From positions 1-64,000 of the forward strand of contig JAICPY010000004.1 of assembly GCA_025929585.1 (NCBI GenBank): 64,000 nt of DNA, in the 5' to 3' direction. The notes below the pieces were generated by a model, which did not search any database, was not told where the DNA came from, and saw only the letters and a list, made by a program, of their open reading frames with translations. Each line of letters begins with the position of its first letter. Position 1 is the first letter of the stretch. Of this stretch, positions 1 through 9,833 are shown piece by piece. This stretch comes from Steroidobacter sp. (GTDB lineage Bacteria > Pseudomonadota > Gammaproteobacteria > Steroidobacterales > Steroidobacteraceae). Position numbers and translations under genes: made by a program.

Positions 1-538
1 CCAGCAATCTGAGCAGATTCGATACGGCCGCGCGCGAGCGTCCGACCGCTTCCGCCGCCGTAGCGTGGGTCATTTCAAATTCAGTGATGAGCCGATCGAG
101 CGCGCGAGCTTCTTCGAGGGGATTCAAATTCTCGCGCTGGATGTTCTCGATGAGCGCCATGGCGATGGCGGCGCTGTCCGGAACTTGGCGAATGACTGCC
201 GGAATCTCATGAAGACCGGCCAGTTGTGCTGCGCGCCAGCGGCGCTCGCCCGCAATGATCTCGTAACGCCGTGGTTGTCCCGCGGTGGCTTCAGAGATGG
301 GACGCACAACGATGGGCTGCACGACGCCTTGAGCCTTGATCGATTCGGCGAGCTCCTGCAGTGTTTCCTGCCGCATGTCGATGCGCGGCTGATACTTGCC
401 ACGCTGAAGCAGATCGATCGGGAGTCGTTGCAATTCCTCGTCCTGATGGAGCGAGGTGACATTACCGCCTTCCACCGCGACGGGCTGACCTAGCAGCGCA
501 CCCAATCCGCGTCCGAGACTTGGTCGTTTTGTGGCCAT
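1..538 (-). CDS. parB: Chromosome partitioning protein ParB (3' end beyond window)
   Basis: ParB is the CTPase that loads on parS sites, spreads along DNA and works with ParA to segregate origins. The visible 179 residues start at the ATG complementary to 536-538 (MATKRPSLGRGLGALLG), the usual ParB N-terminus. They continue through the CTP-binding Box II (GERRWRAAQLAGL) and ALIENIQRENLNPLEEA to the start of the helix-turn-helix (about residues 160-179), where the window ends. The gene lies downstream of parA on the same strand in the standard rsmG-parA-parB order. The recF end of the window holds two parS-like sites it could bind. The C-terminal dimerisation domain is not visible. Confidence 0.96.
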   Translation of the reverse strand, partial: MATKRPSLGRGLGALLGQPVAVEGGNVTSLHQDEELQRLPIDLLQRGKYQPRIDMRQETLQELAESIKAQGVVQPIVVRPISEATAGQPRRYEIIAGERRWRAAQLAGLHEIPAVIRQVPDSAAIAMALIENIQRENLNPLEEARALDRLITEFEMTHATAAEAVGRSRAAVSNLLRLL

Positions 539-713
539 TGGAGGATAGGCGATCGCCCGCAGACTAAAACCTTAGGTAAAAACAAAAGCCTTCAGATCTA
601 GCATCGGGAGTGCCTGAGCCAAACCAGATTCGGATGAGGACAAACCCAAGTCGATTTGTGAATCTTCTGGGGCCGCAGTCTACAGCGTTCTCGGCCGCAG
701 ACTCATCTTCTCT

Positions 714-1517
<804 letters not shown>

Positions 1518-1689
1518 GCGAGAAAACTTACGAGTTCGAATCGACGCAGCAAGACCCGAAGACATTCTCGACAAATTGCATGAGCGTCGGGCCTCGGCGA
1601 ATGAATGTGATGGAACGCGAAACGGAAGTTTTACTCTTTCGGAGCGCGCAAGCCCAGTCCCCTAAAGTCTGAGCCCCCTCCGCGAATTC

Positions 1690-2319
1690 TCAAACCTTGT
1701 CGTGACTACGGCAGATTTCCACAAGATGGCGCTCTTCGTCCAGGCCAGGAATGGTAAGTCGATGGACCGCCGCAAGTTTCCAACCATTTGGCAATTTCTG
1801 AACCTCGTCGGTCGGGTAGCGCCCTTTCATTGCGAGTAGTCGTCCACCACCGACACAAAGATGTCCCGACCACTTCACAAAGGTTTCCACTGGACCAACC
1901 GCGCGCGAAACGACACAGTCATAACGCTCTTTCGGGCGGAACGCTTCAGCCCGCGTGTGCACGGTTTCGACGTTGGAAATTTGCAATGCCGTGCACACGT
2001 GGTCGATGAACTTGAGTTTCTTCGCGGTGGAATCGAGCAGCGTGAAATGCACGTCAGGTAGCACGATCGCCAAGGGCAATCCGGGAAAACCTGCTCCCGT
2101 GCCGATGTCGATCACGCGCGATCCATCAAGGTGCGCGACCACTGAAAGACTATCGAGCAAATGCTTAGTGATTTGTTGCCCTCGCTCACGGATAGCAGTG
2201 AGGTTCATCCGTTGATTCCACTCATCGAGCTCATCGAGCAAGCGCAACTGCTTCGCCGCCATCTCATCCGAGAGCGGCACGCCTAACTGCTCTGCACCGG
2301 CTTTCAGAGTGGAGAGCAT
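1690..2319 (-). CDS. rsmG: 16S rRNA (guanine527-N7)-methyltransferase RsmG (GidB)
   Basis: RsmG methylates N7 of G527 in 16S rRNA using S-adenosylmethionine. The 209-residue protein has the class I methyltransferase glycine motif DIGTGAGFPGLPLAI at about residues 71-85 and the conserved N-terminal stretch EWNQRMNLTAIRE. In most gammaproteobacteria it follows mnmG (gidA); here the upstream neighbour is an AcuI-type reductase behind a word-array hairpin, so mnmG has been separated from it. parA follows 172 bases downstream. Loss of this gene is known to give low-level streptomycin resistance in other bacteria; nothing here suggests damage. Confidence 0.96.
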   Translation of the reverse strand: MLSTLKAGAEQLGVPLSDEMAAKQLRLLDELDEWNQRMNLTAIRERGQQITKHLLDSLSVVAHLDGSRVIDIGTGAGFPGLPLAIVLPDVHFTLLDSTAKKLKFIDHVCTALQISNVETVHTRAEAFRPKERYDCVVSRAVGPVETFVKWSGHLCVGGGRLLAMKGRYPTDEVQKLPNGWKLAAVHRLTIPGLDEERHLVEICRSHDKV

Positions 2320-2328
2320 GGGTGACGG

Positions 2329-2495
2329 AATGAAGCGGATCGCGGATGGCGGATGGCGGATGGGTTCGGAGTGCTAGAACCGAGTGTCGCGAAGGAAGAT
2401 ATGTCAAGAAGAGGACGCGAGCTCGAATATGCACGTTCCGATCTCTTCCTATCCGCTATCCGCCATCCGCTATCCGCTTCGTTCTTCATTCATTC
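2329..2495. repeat. Word-array hairpin A (GCGGATGG words)
   Basis: The left arm (about 2335-2364) repeats GCGGAT(C/GG) four times. The right arm (about 2449-2479) repeats CTATCCGC/CATCCGC four times, the reverse complement. The 80-base middle contains GTCAAGAAG and ends in CTCTTCC just before the right arm. It sits between the start of rsmG and the end of the acuI-like gene, whose stop (2490-2492) is about 10 bases past the right-arm words. It could act as a terminator or mRNA-end hairpin for the minus-strand reductase transcript. Confidence 0.75.
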
Positions 2496-3479
2496 CACCC
2501 TCACGACCGTCCGTCCCACGACACCGCCATCGATGTACGACTGAAATGCTTGCGGCAGCTGGTCCAGGTCGATCGTTTGGGTCACGATTCGATCCAAGCA
2601 TCGGGGATGTAAATCGCTCGCCAATCGTTGCCAAATCCGTACACGAGTGTCCCGAGGCGTGAAGACCGAATTGATGCCGAGCAAGCTCACGCCGCGCAAA
2701 ATCAGTGGCAGTACGGTGGCTTTCAGCTCGGTGCTCGCGGCCATGCCGATGCTCGCGATATTTCCGTGTAGATCCATCGTGCGCAATAACCAGGCAAGAA
2801 CCTCTCCGCCCAAGTTGTCTATCGCGCCCGCCCAACGTGCCGCCTCCAGCGGGCGTGAGCCGAGATCGATCTGATCCCTGATCAATATCTCGCTGGCTCC
2901 CAGTGAACTCAGGTATTGCGCCGAAGACGGCTTGCCCGTGAGCGCCGCGACGCGATAGCCGCGCGAGGCCAGCATGTCGATCGCAAGGCTTCCCACGCCT
3001 CCCGTCGCACCGGTCACGAGGATTACACCTTTCGATGGTTCTTGAGCATTCTGCTCCATACGATCAATTGCGAGTGCCGCGGTGAATCCAGCCGTCCCTA
3101 TCGCCATGCAGTCGCGTGCATCCAAAGGTTCGGGAATTCGCACAGCCCATTCAGCCGGCACGCGTGCGTAATGTGCATATCCACCGTCGTGCGTCTCGGA
3201 TAGCCCGGAACCTGTAACGACGACGCAATCGCCAGGTGCGAAGGACGCATCATTCGAGCTGATCACTTCACCAGCGAAATCGATACCCCCGACCAGTGGA
3301 TACCGGCGAAGAATTTTTCCCTTACCGGTCGCTGCGAGTGCGTCCTTGTAGTTGATCGTGGAATAGCGAACCCGCACGACCAAATCGCCAGGCGAAAGAT
3401 CGTCCAATCCAATCGAGTCGAACCGGGACACGATCCTGCCCTGCTCTTGATGGATGCGGAAAGCGGGAAAAGACTGCAT
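2490..3479 (-). CDS. AcuI/YhdH-type zinc-free quinone oxidoreductase (acrylyl-CoA reductase family)
   Basis: This is an MDR-superfamily NADPH-dependent reductase of the YhdH/AcuI group. Characterised members reduce acrylyl-CoA to propionyl-CoA, limiting toxicity of that electrophile. The 329-residue form starting at MQSFPAF is chosen; a longer reading frame would translate the neighbouring repeat. The GroES-like half includes NYKDALAATG and PLVGGIDFAGEV. The Rossmann half carries VTGATGGVGSLAIDML at about residues 150-165. No structural zinc cysteines are visible, as expected. The substrate is inferred from family only. The start codon sits 2 bases from word-array hairpin B, and no Shine-Dalgarno sequence is visible. 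Confidence 0.88.
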   Translation of the reverse strand: MQSFPAFRIHQEQGRIVSRFDSIGLDDLSPGDLVVRVRYSTINYKDALAATGKGKILRRYPLVGGIDFAGEVISSNDASFAPGDCVVVTGSGLSETHDGGYAHYARVPAEWAVRIPEPLDARDCMAIGTAGFTAALAIDRMEQNAQEPSKGVILVTGATGGVGSLAIDMLASRGYRVAALTGKPSSAQYLSSLGASEILIRDQIDLGSRPLEAARWAGAIDNLGGEVLAWLLRTMDLHGNIASIGMAASTELKATVLPLILRGVSLLGINSVFTPRDTRVRIWQRLASDLHPRCLDRIVTQTIDLDQLPQAFQSYIDGGVVGRTVVRVE

Positions 3480-3481
3480 GC

Positions 3482-3665
3482 GCGTTGACGGTTGACCGTT
3501 GGCGGTTGACGGCAAGAAGGAAGGTCGGCGCAATGGCGGCAACGGTTGTTTACTGCGGAGAAGGCACCGGCAGCTAACTCGAAGCCGCACGAGCGGCGCT
3601 TCTATCCTCTGACTGTCAACCGCCAACAGTCAACCGCGCATGGCGCTTAACCGTCAACGGTCAAC
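3482..3665. repeat. Word-array hairpin B (GTTGACGG words)
   Basis: The left arm 3482-3512 is built of GTTGACGG/TTGACCG/TTGGCGG words. The right arm 3610-3665 carries GTCAACCGCC, AGTCAACCG and CCGTCAACGG, the reverse complement. AAGAA follows the left arm and CTCTGAC directly precedes the right arm, so the shared junction motif is present. It lies between the start of the reductase gene (2 bases away) and the end of the cytochrome c gene (7 bases away), both on the minus strand. Confidence 0.8.
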
Positions 3666-3671
3666 TCGTCA

Positions 3672-4304
3672 TCACTGGCACTTGCCGTTCTCGCGAACAT
3701 CCTTCGTGCTGCAAAGGCCTTTTTGATTCGCGAAGAACTGTGCGAGCGCAGGGAAATCCTTCTCGTCGATACCCGTGATAATCCCGGCCATGATCGGATT
3801 CTTGCGCTTGCCGCTCTTGTAATCGCGCAATGCCTGCTCGATGTAGTCCGCGTACTGGCCTGCCAGGATCGGATAGTCGTCCATTACCGTCTTCGCACCG
3901 TCCGCGCCATGACATGCGACGCAGGTTTGAGTGGCGGCGGGCGGTGTCCCTACGACTTCATTGCTCGGTTGGATCGCCTCGCCTTGCAGGAAGGCCGCAA
4001 TGTCCGCGCGATCTTGCTCGGACAGCGTAACCGCTTGCGCGTGCATCGTTTGATGAGGGCGATCGCCCGCGGCATAGGCCGCAAGCGCATTCTCGATGTA
4101 TTTAGCATGCTGTCCACCGAGATTCGGCACGCTGTAGTTCGGATAAGCGTTCTTGTACTCGGGAACGCCGTGGCAACCATGGCAGGTATAAGCGAGCACC
4201 TCGCCCTTTTTGGGATCTGCATCAGCCTGAGCCGAGTACGTCGTGCACGCGGCCATCACGCCGAAGCCAATCGCTGCCAGGGTAGGTCGAAACTTCATTC
4301 CCAT
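3672..4304 (-). CDS. Di-haem c-type cytochrome (cytochrome c4-like)
   Basis: This is an exported electron-transfer protein with two CXXCH haem sites: C41-H-G-C-H45 and C128-V-A-C-H132. The two similar halves, each with the pattern LGGQHAKYI / LAGQYADYI, match the cytochrome c4 (c553) duplication. Likely axial methionines lie in HQTMHAQ and NPIMAG. Residues 1-27 form a Sec signal peptide, with probable cleavage after SAQA; a Cys at residue 20 makes a lipoprotein possible but less likely. Either of the first two methionines could be used. The role is probably to feed electrons to a terminal oxidase such as the aa3 enzyme at 14-23 kb; this is inference. Confidence 0.9.
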   Translation of the reverse strand: MGMKFRPTLAAIGFGVMAACTTYSAQADADPKKGEVLAYTCHGCHGVPEYKNAYPNYSVPNLGGQHAKYIENALAAYAAGDRPHQTMHAQAVTLSEQDRADIAAFLQGEAIQPSNEVVGTPPAATQTCVACHGADGAKTVMDDYPILAGQYADYIEQALRDYKSGKRKNPIMAGIITGIDEKDFPALAQFFANQKGLCSTKDVRENGKCQ

Positions 4305-4415
4305 CTCCGCTTCTTATGCAAACCGGTGCGAGTTCGATAGCTGGCGCCGGTCAGGGCGCGCAATGGTAGCGGAGCGGACGCCGTCGCGCGAGCAGGGGAA
4401 GGAGGGGGAGTGCTT

Positions 4416-4508
4416 AGTCCGCAGTCTGCAGTCCGCAGTCCAGGGCCAGAGTCAAAAGGCGCTTCGTCTTAGCTCTTGCCTCGGACTGCAGACTACGGAC
4501 TGCAGACT
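4416..4508. repeat. Word-array hairpin C (GCAGTC words)
   Basis: The left arm 4416-4441 and right arm 4483-4508 are each 26 bases and pair with about four mismatches, all transitions. The word is AGTCYGC. The 41-base loop has CAGAG after the left arm and CTCTTGC before the right arm, matching the family junction. The loop also contains AAGGCGCTTC, which recurs in inverted form in the loop of hairpin G and in part near the right junction of hairpin B. It lies in the 261-base gap between the divergent cytochrome c and rpoZ genes. Confidence 0.85.
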
Positions 4509-4522
4509 AACGGCTACCCCGC

Positions 4523-4528
4523 TATACT
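4523..4528 (+). promoter_or_regulatory. Possible -10 element upstream of rpoZ
   Basis: TATACT lies 37 bases before the rpoZ start, within the nine-base string GCTATACTC. The region where a -35 hexamer should fall overlaps the right arm of hairpin C and does not match TTGACA. The same nine bases occur upstream of the rhodanese and glyQ genes. Confidence 0.35.
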
Positions 4529-4565
4529 CTCCCACCTGCTAGGTTTCCGGTTCCCCGAGGTTTCA

Positions 4566-4844
4566 ATGGCTCGCATCACTGTCGAAGACTGTTTGCACAA
4601 TGTCCCGAACCTGTTTCAGTTGGTGCTCGTAGCCGCAAAACGCGCACGCAAGCTGGCCAATGGCGCGGAAGCAACGGTGGAATTGGAGAACGATAAGCCG
4701 ACGGTCGTCGCTTTGCGCGAGATCGCCGCGGGCCACATCGGCCCGGAAATCCTCGAGGAAGTGGAGCGTCCCGCCCCGGAAATGCTGCCGGAAATCGATA
4801 TGTCCGGCGAATTACGGGCGCCTCACTTGGGTCTGGGGGATTGA
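4566..4844 (+). CDS. rpoZ: RNA polymerase omega subunit
   Basis: Omega helps fold and assemble the beta-prime subunit of RNA polymerase and, in proteobacteria, forms part of a ppGpp-binding site. The 92-residue protein begins [20 protein letters not shown] and contains [13 protein letters not shown] and [11 protein letters not shown], all characteristic. The start is at 4566 rather than an upstream in-frame ATG that would translate hairpin C. spoT follows 35 bases downstream, as in E. coli. The gmk gene that usually precedes rpoZ is absent here. Confidence 0.95.
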   Translation: MARITVEDCLHNVPNLFQLVLVAAKRARKLANGAEATVELENDKPTVVALREIAAGHIGPEILEEVERPAPEMLPEIDMSGELRAPHLGLGD

Positions 4845-4879
4845 TTCACCTTACCTTCGCCCGCACGTCATGACCTCAT

Positions 4880-7039
4880 ATGGACTACGCGTCTTCCATC
4901 TTGGGTCTGCTCCCGACTGGAAGGCGCTCGATCGGCGTCACTCAGCTTCTCAATAAGCTCGAAACCTATTTGCCGCCCGCACAAGTCGATCGTGTGCGGG
5001 ACGCCTACGAATTCGGCGCCGAAGCTCATGAAGGCCAAAAACGGCTGAGCGGCGAGCCGTATATCGCGCATCCTGTTGCGGTTGCTCACATTCTCGCCGA
5101 CCTGCACATGGATGCGCCCACGATCGTCGCGGCGATCCTGCACGATGTCATCGAAGACACGCCGACCGCGAAACCGGAGATTGCCGAACGCTTCGGCGCC
5201 GACGTAGCCGAGCTCGTCGATGGCGTTTCCAAGCTAGATCACATTCAGTTCCGCAGCCGCGCCGAAGCCCAAGCCGAATCTTTTCGCAAAATGCTGCTGG
5301 CGATGGTGCGCGACATTCGCGTGATCATGGTCAAGCTCGCGGATCGCACGCACAACATGCGCACGCTCGGAGCGGTGCCGCCCGCCAAGCGCCGCACGGT
5401 GGCGCGCGAGACGCTCGAAATTTACGCGCCGATCGCGAATCGGCTCGGCATTCATTCGATTAAATCCGAGCTCGAAGAGTTGGGTTTCAAAGCGCTCTAT
5501 CCAGGCCGCTATCGCATTATCGAGAAGGCGATCAAGAAGGCCCGCGGCAATCAGAAGCAATTCGTCGGCAAGATCGCGGAAAACTTGCGCGAGGCGCTCG
5601 ACAAAGCCGGCGTCAAGGGCAGAGTCGAAGGCCGCGAGAAGCATCTGTACAGCGTCTATCAGAAAATGCGACGCAAGCGCGCGCCGCTCACGTCCATCGT
5701 CGATGTGTTCGGCTTTCGCATCGTGGTGGATTCGATAGACACGTGCTATCGCGTGCTTGGCATCGTGCACAGCTTGTATCGCCCGATGCCGGGAAGATTC
5801 AAAGACTACATCGCCATTCCGCGAGTCAACGGGTATCAGTCGCTGCATACGACCCTGTTCGGACCGAATGGCATGCCGGTCGAAGTGCAGATCCGAACCG
5901 ATGAGATGCACCGCGTTGCCGAATCGGGGATCGCGGCGCATTGGCAATACAAGACCGGCGAGGATCAAGGCCGCGCTTACCGCGATCGAGCTAGCGAGTG
6001 GTTGCAACATCTGATGGAGATGCCGCACGGCGGAAGCTCCGAAGAGTTCATGGAAAGCGTGAAGCTCGATCTATTCCCCGACAAGGTGTACGTGTTCACG
6101 CCGCGTGGCGAGATTCGGCGTCTGCCGCGAAATGCCACGGCTGTGGATTTTGCCTATTCGGTCCATACAGACATCGGCAATCATTGCGTCGCCGCGAAGA
6201 TCGATCGGCGCTTGGTGCCGCTGCGGACTCCGCTGCGCAATGGGCAAACCGTGGAAATCATCACGGCAAAAGGAGCGACACCGAACCCGGGTTGGGTGAA
6301 CTTCGTCGTGACGGCAAAGGCTCGCGCTGCGATCCGTCACTACTTGAAGAGCTTGAAACATTCCGAGGCCGTCGAGCTCGGCAAACGGCTACTCAATCAA
6401 GCGTTAGCGGATTTATCGCTCCAGCTGAAGAAAATTCCGGAAGAGCGGGTCCAAGCCGCGGCGGCCGAGCTGAACCTTAAAACACCGGACGAGCTTTTCG
6501 AGAAGATCGGCCTGGGCGAGCGATTGGCACCCCTCGTCGCTAGACGTTTGTTGCCACCGGATGGAACGACACCCAACCAGCCGGTCACGCCGTCCGGTTC
6601 GCTGGCCATCGCCGGCACCGAAGGAATGGTGGTGAGCTATGCGCGATGCTGCTTCCCCATTCCGAACGATCCCATCATGGGCTATCTATCCAGCGGCCGC
6701 GGCGTCGTCATACACCGCGAAGCCTGCGGCAATTTGCGCAACTATCGTAAGCAGCCAGACAAATGGATTTCGGTGACGTGGCAGCCCAATCTGGATCGGC
6801 TGTTCAACGTCGAGGTTCGCATCGATGTAACGAACCGAATGGGTGTGCTCGCAGCGATTGCATCTAACATTGCGAGTACCGAGACGAACATCGAGCACGT
6901 CGCCGTCGACGAACGCGATGGCGACGCATCAACCCTGATCTTCGATTTACAAGTCCGGGATCGAAAACATCTCGCCAGCGTCATCAAGAATCTACGCCGC
7001 ATGCCAGAGGTGTTGAAGGTCACGAGAATGCTGGCGTGA
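4880..7039 (+). CDS. spoT: Bifunctional (p)ppGpp synthetase/hydrolase SpoT
   Basis: SpoT makes and degrades the stringent-response nucleotide (p)ppGpp. The 719-residue protein has the full long-RSH layout. The N-terminal HD hydrolase is intact, with H88-D89 in AAILHDVIEDTP. It is followed by the synthetase domain (NGYQSLHTT, VEVQIRTDEMHRVAESGIAAHW), a TGS domain (YVFTPRGEIRRLP, DFAYSVHTDIGN) and a C-terminal ACT domain at about 640-719. Because the hydrolase motif is intact, SpoT/Rel is the right name rather than RelA. It probably forms an operon with rpoZ. It is separated from ridA by hairpin D, which begins 5 bases after its stop codon. Confidence 0.96.
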   Translation: MDYASSILGLLPTGRRSIGVTQLLNKLETYLPPAQVDRVRDAYEFGAEAHEGQKRLSGEPYIAHPVAVAHILADLHMDAPTIVAAILHDVIEDTPTAKPEIAERFGADVAELVDGVSKLDHIQFRSRAEAQAESFRKMLLAMVRDIRVIMVKLADRTHNMRTLGAVPPAKRRTVARETLEIYAPIANRLGIHSIKSELEELGFKALYPGRYRIIEKAIKKARGNQKQFVGKIAENLREALDKAGVKGRVEGREKHLYSVYQKMRRKRAPLTSIVDVFGFRIVVDSIDTCYRVLGIVHSLYRPMPGRFKDYIAIPRVNGYQSLHTTLFGPNGMPVEVQIRTDEMHRVAESGIAAHWQYKTGEDQGRAYRDRASEWLQHLMEMPHGGSSEEFMESVKLDLFPDKVYVFTPRGEIRRLPRNATAVDFAYSVHTDIGNHCVAAKIDRRLVPLRTPLRNGQTVEIITAKGATPNPGWVNFVVTAKARAAIRHYLKSLKHSEAVELGKRLLNQALADLSLQLKKIPEERVQAAAAELNLKTPDELFEKIGLGERLAPLVARRLLPPDGTTPNQPVTPSGSLAIAGTEGMVVSYARCCFPIPNDPIMGYLSSGRGVVIHREACGNLRNYRKQPDKWISVTWQPNLDRLFNVEVRIDVTNRMGVLAAIASNIASTETNIEHVAVDERDGDASTLIFDLQVRDRKHLASVIKNLRRMPEVLKVTRMLA

Positions 7040-7043
7040 GGGC

Positions 7044-7124
7044 AGCGGGTCGTGATTCGTGATTCGTGATCAGTAAGATACTATCCCTTACAACCCGCTA
7101 CCCGCGAATCACGAGTCACAGATC
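7044..7124. repeat. Word-array hairpin D (TCGTGAT words)
   Basis: The left arm 7044-7071 contains TCGTGAT three times after GCGGG. The right arm 7093-7124 carries ACCCGCTACCCGC and then GAATCACGAGTCACAGATC. The loop begins GTAAGAT and ends CCTTAC, so the inner stem closes on GTAAG. The right arm ends exactly where the ridA start codon begins, so the whole ridA leader is repeat sequence. Confidence 0.8.
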
Positions 7125-7508
7125 ATGTCTCGAACAATCATTTCCACTCCCAACGCTCCCCAAGCCATCGGCGCTTACTCTCAAGCCGTGAAGGTCGGTA
7201 GCACTGTCTACTTATCTGGGCAGATCCCGCTCGAACCGACCACCGGGGAAATGGTTCAGGGTCCGATCGAGCAGCACATTCGTCGAGTGTTCGAAAACCT
7301 GTTGGCTGTCATGAAAGCCGCCGGCGGAGATTTTTCGCACGTCACGAAGCTGAATGTGTTTCTGACTGACCTCAGTCACTTTCCGACTCTGAACAAGGTC
7401 ATGTCCGAATATTTTCGCGAGCCGTATCCCGCCCGCGCGGCGATACAAGTCTCAGCGCTACCGAAGGGCGCGCTGGTTGAGATGGATTGCATCGCGGAGA
7501 TCGGTTGA
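7125..7508 (+). CDS. ridA: RidA family 2-iminobutanoate/2-iminopropanoate deaminase
   Basis: RidA hydrolyses reactive enamine/imine intermediates released by PLP enzymes such as threonine dehydratase, protecting other PLP enzymes. The 127-residue protein matches the family length. It has APQAIGAYSQAV near the N-terminus, LSGQIPLEPTTGE, the catalytic arginine in YPARAAIQV and the terminal DCIAEIG. It lies in the conserved spoT-ridA-recG order. No Shine-Dalgarno sequence precedes the ATG, because hairpin D extends to the start codon. Confidence 0.95.
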   Translation: MSRTIISTPNAPQAIGAYSQAVKVGSTVYLSGQIPLEPTTGEMVQGPIEQHIRRVFENLLAVMKAAGGDFSHVTKLNVFLTDLSHFPTLNKVMSEYFREPYPARAAIQVSALPKGALVEMDCIAEIG

Positions 7509-7526
7509 GGCTTGCGGAAGTGACGT

Positions 7527-7536
7527 GCGGCCTGCG
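7527..7536. repeat. Orphan repeat word GCGGCCTGCG
   Basis: A single copy of the GCGGCCTGCG word that builds the left arm of hairpin K, without a partner arm. It lies between ridA and hairpin E. Another orphan copy is at 9834-9845. Confidence 0.45.
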
Positions 7537-7542
7537 AAGTCT

Positions 7543-7649
7543 GGTGATGAGGTGATGTAGTGATAAGGTGATGACGACAGAGGGATCTGCGGGCTTTTCT
7601 ACTCTGTCGTCATCACCTCATCACCGTATCACCTCATCACCTCATCGCC
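7543..7649. repeat. Word-array hairpin E (GGTGATGA words)
   Basis: The left arm 7543-7582 and right arm 7602-7649 are built of GGTGATGA and its complement TCATCACC. The innermost 16 bases pair perfectly: GGTGATGACGACAGAG at 7567-7582 with 7602-7617. The loop is 19 bases. The junctions are CAGAG and CTCTGTC. It sits between ridA and recG on the same strand. Confidence 0.88.
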
Positions 7650-7683
7650 ATTTGACCGGTTTACACTTGCCAAGGAAGGCATC

Positions 7684-9825
7684 ATGACTACACCGACTCG
7701 CCCCACTGCGAAGACTATCGCTGCGCCGAATGCAGCTCGCGCGATCAGTGCACCGGAGCATCGTCCGGTCACCTCGTTGCGCGGAGTCGGCGAGGCATTG
7801 GCTGAGCGTCTCGCCAAGCTCAATGTCACGACGGTTCAAGATCTATTATTCCTGTTGCCGCTTCGATATGAGGATCGAACACACATCGTGCCAATCGGAT
7901 CGGTGCGAGGCGGCGAACGCGCGGTGATCGAAGGCGAAGTCCTGCTCGCGGAAGTTGCCTTCCGAGGGCGGCGTCAATTGTTGTGCCGAATCGCGGACGG
8001 CTCCGGTTCGCTAACGCTGCGGTTCTTTCATTTCTCCAACGCTCAAAGCCAAGCACTGACTCGCGGCACACGGCTGCGCTGCTTTGGTGAAATCCGTCGA
8101 GGGCCGACGGGTTGGGAAATCGTCCATCCAGAGTATCGACGCGTGGCGACGAGCGAGGCCGGCACCACGGAAGAAGCACTCACGCCGATGTATCCGCTGA
8201 CTGAAGGCGTTCAGCAGGGTCGCCTACGACAACTCACCGCGCTCGCGCTTCGAGACGTTGCACAACACGCGTTGACCGACTGGCTCCCGCCGACGGTGTT
8301 GGCCGATGCGAAGCTGCCCTCGCTTCGCGAAGCGTTGGAATACGTGCATCGTCCGCCGCCCGATGCGGACGTCGAGTTGCTCGCGGCTGTGCGCCATCCC
8401 GCGCAACGAAGGCTCGCCTTCGAGGAGTTGCTCGCCCATCAATTGAGCTTGCGGTTGCTACGCAAACAGATTCAGGGCGATCCAGGGTGGGCTTTTCCGA
8501 ACAAGACTAGTGAGCTCGTAGAGCAATTCATTGCTTCACTGCCGTTTCGGCCGACTGGTGCGCAGCTGCGCGCATGGAGGGAGATCGAGGCGGATTTATT
8601 CAAGTCCAGCCCGATGCTGCGTCTGGTGCAAGGTGATGTCGGCTGCGGCAAGACCTTGGTCGCGGCGCTCGCAGCGGTTCGTGCGGTGGAAGCGGGCTTT
8701 CAAGTGGCCATCATGGCTCCGACCGAATTGCTCGCCGAACAGCATGCGCGAAATTTCGCGAACTGGCTCGCCGCGTTGGATATCCCGCTTGCGTTCATTT
8801 CGGGCAAACGCACCGGCGCGACGCGTAAGCGCACGCTCGAGGATCTTGCAAGCGGTGCTGCAAAAATCGCCATTGGCACCCATGCGCTTTTTCAGGAAGG
8901 CGTTCGATTCTCGCGCTTGGGTCTTGCGATCGTGGATGAGCAGCATCGATTTGGCGTTCATCAGCGGTTGCTACTGCGCGAAAAGGGGCTGGCAGCGGGG
9001 CGCTTTCCGCATCAGCTAATCATGACCGCGACGCCGATTCCGCGAACGCTGGCGATGACTGCCTACGCCGATCTGGATGTATCCATCATCGATGAGCTCC
9101 CACCGGGTCGAACGCCGGTAAAAACTGTTGCGCTTCCGGAGAATCGCCGTGACGAGGTTGTCGTACGTATCCGCGATGCCTGCCGTCAACGCCGCCAAGC
9201 GTATTGGGTCTGCCCTCTCATTGAAGAGTCCGATCAACTGACCGCACAAGCTGCGGAGGAGACGGCGGCCGCTCTGGCGGAGGCGTTGCAGGAAGTCAGG
9301 GTGGGGCTGGTGCATGGACGTATGCACGCTCGCGAGAAGGAAGCGGTGATGTTGCAGTTCAAGGAAGGCTCGATCGACTTGCTAGTCGCAACCACAGTTA
9401 TCGAGGTCGGCGTCGACGTTCCAAACGCCAGCTTGATGGTCATCGAGAATGCAGAACGCATGGGGCTCGCGCAGCTGCATCAACTTCGCGGTCGCGTAGG
9501 CCGCGGATCTGCAGAGAGTACTTGCGTGCTGCTCTATCGAGCACCGCTCACGGAAATCGCACGCGAACGCCTCGCAGTGATGCGAGCGACGAACGATGGC
9601 TTCGAGATCTCGCGACGCGACCTGGAGTTACGCGGACCCGGGGAATTGCTCGGCACCAAACAGACGGGGTTGATGCAGATGCGTGTCGCCGATCTAATGC
9701 GCGATGCCGATCTATTGCCTAGGGTACAAAAAGTGGCTGACTGGATGCTCACCGAACACGCCGAGAACGTGCCTCCGCTGCTGCGCAGATGGATCGGCAA
9801 GGGCGAGCAGTTTGGGAAAGTGTGA
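7684..9825 (+). CDS. recG: ATP-dependent DNA helicase RecG
   Basis: RecG remodels stalled replication forks and branch-migrates Holliday junctions. The 713-residue protein has an N-terminal wedge/OB region (VTSLRGVGEALAERLAKL, YEDRT). The helicase core carries Walker A GDVGCGKT, the DEQH box in VDEQHRFGVHQR, TATPIPRT, and the C-terminal QLRGRVGRG, then the TRG motif region. The ATG at 7684 has a strong Shine-Dalgarno (AAGGAAGG) four bases upstream. The first 25 residues before the wedge are longer than in E. coli and rich in Thr/Ala. Confidence 0.96.
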   Translation: MTTPTRPTAKTIAAPNAARAISAPEHRPVTSLRGVGEALAERLAKLNVTTVQDLLFLLPLRYEDRTHIVPIGSVRGGERAVIEGEVLLAEVAFRGRRQLLCRIADGSGSLTLRFFHFSNAQSQALTRGTRLRCFGEIRRGPTGWEIVHPEYRRVATSEAGTTEEALTPMYPLTEGVQQGRLRQLTALALRDVAQHALTDWLPPTVLADAKLPSLREALEYVHRPPPDADVELLAAVRHPAQRRLAFEELLAHQLSLRLLRKQIQGDPGWAFPNKTSELVEQFIASLPFRPTGAQLRAWREIEADLFKSSPMLRLVQGDVGCGKTLVAALAAVRAVEAGFQVAIMAPTELLAEQHARNFANWLAALDIPLAFISGKRTGATRKRTLEDLASGAAKIAIGTHALFQEGVRFSRLGLAIVDEQHRFGVHQRLLLREKGLAAGRFPHQLIMTATPIPRTLAMTAYADLDVSIIDELPPGRTPVKTVALPENRRDEVVVRIRDACRQRRQAYWVCPLIEESDQLTAQAAEETAAALAEALQEVRVGLVHGRMHAREKEAVMLQFKEGSIDLLVATTVIEVGVDVPNASLMVIENAERMGLAQLHQLRGRVGRGSAESTCVLLYRAPLTEIARERLAVMRATNDGFEISRRDLELRGPGELLGTKQTGLMQMRVADLMRDADLLPRVQKVADWMLTEHAENVPPLLRRWIGKGEQFGKV

Positions 9826-9833
9826 ATAAGTTT

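Noticed and set aside
5234..6028. Long minus-strand frame inside spoT
   Set aside because: It is antisense to a clear SpoT domain region and lacks known motifs.
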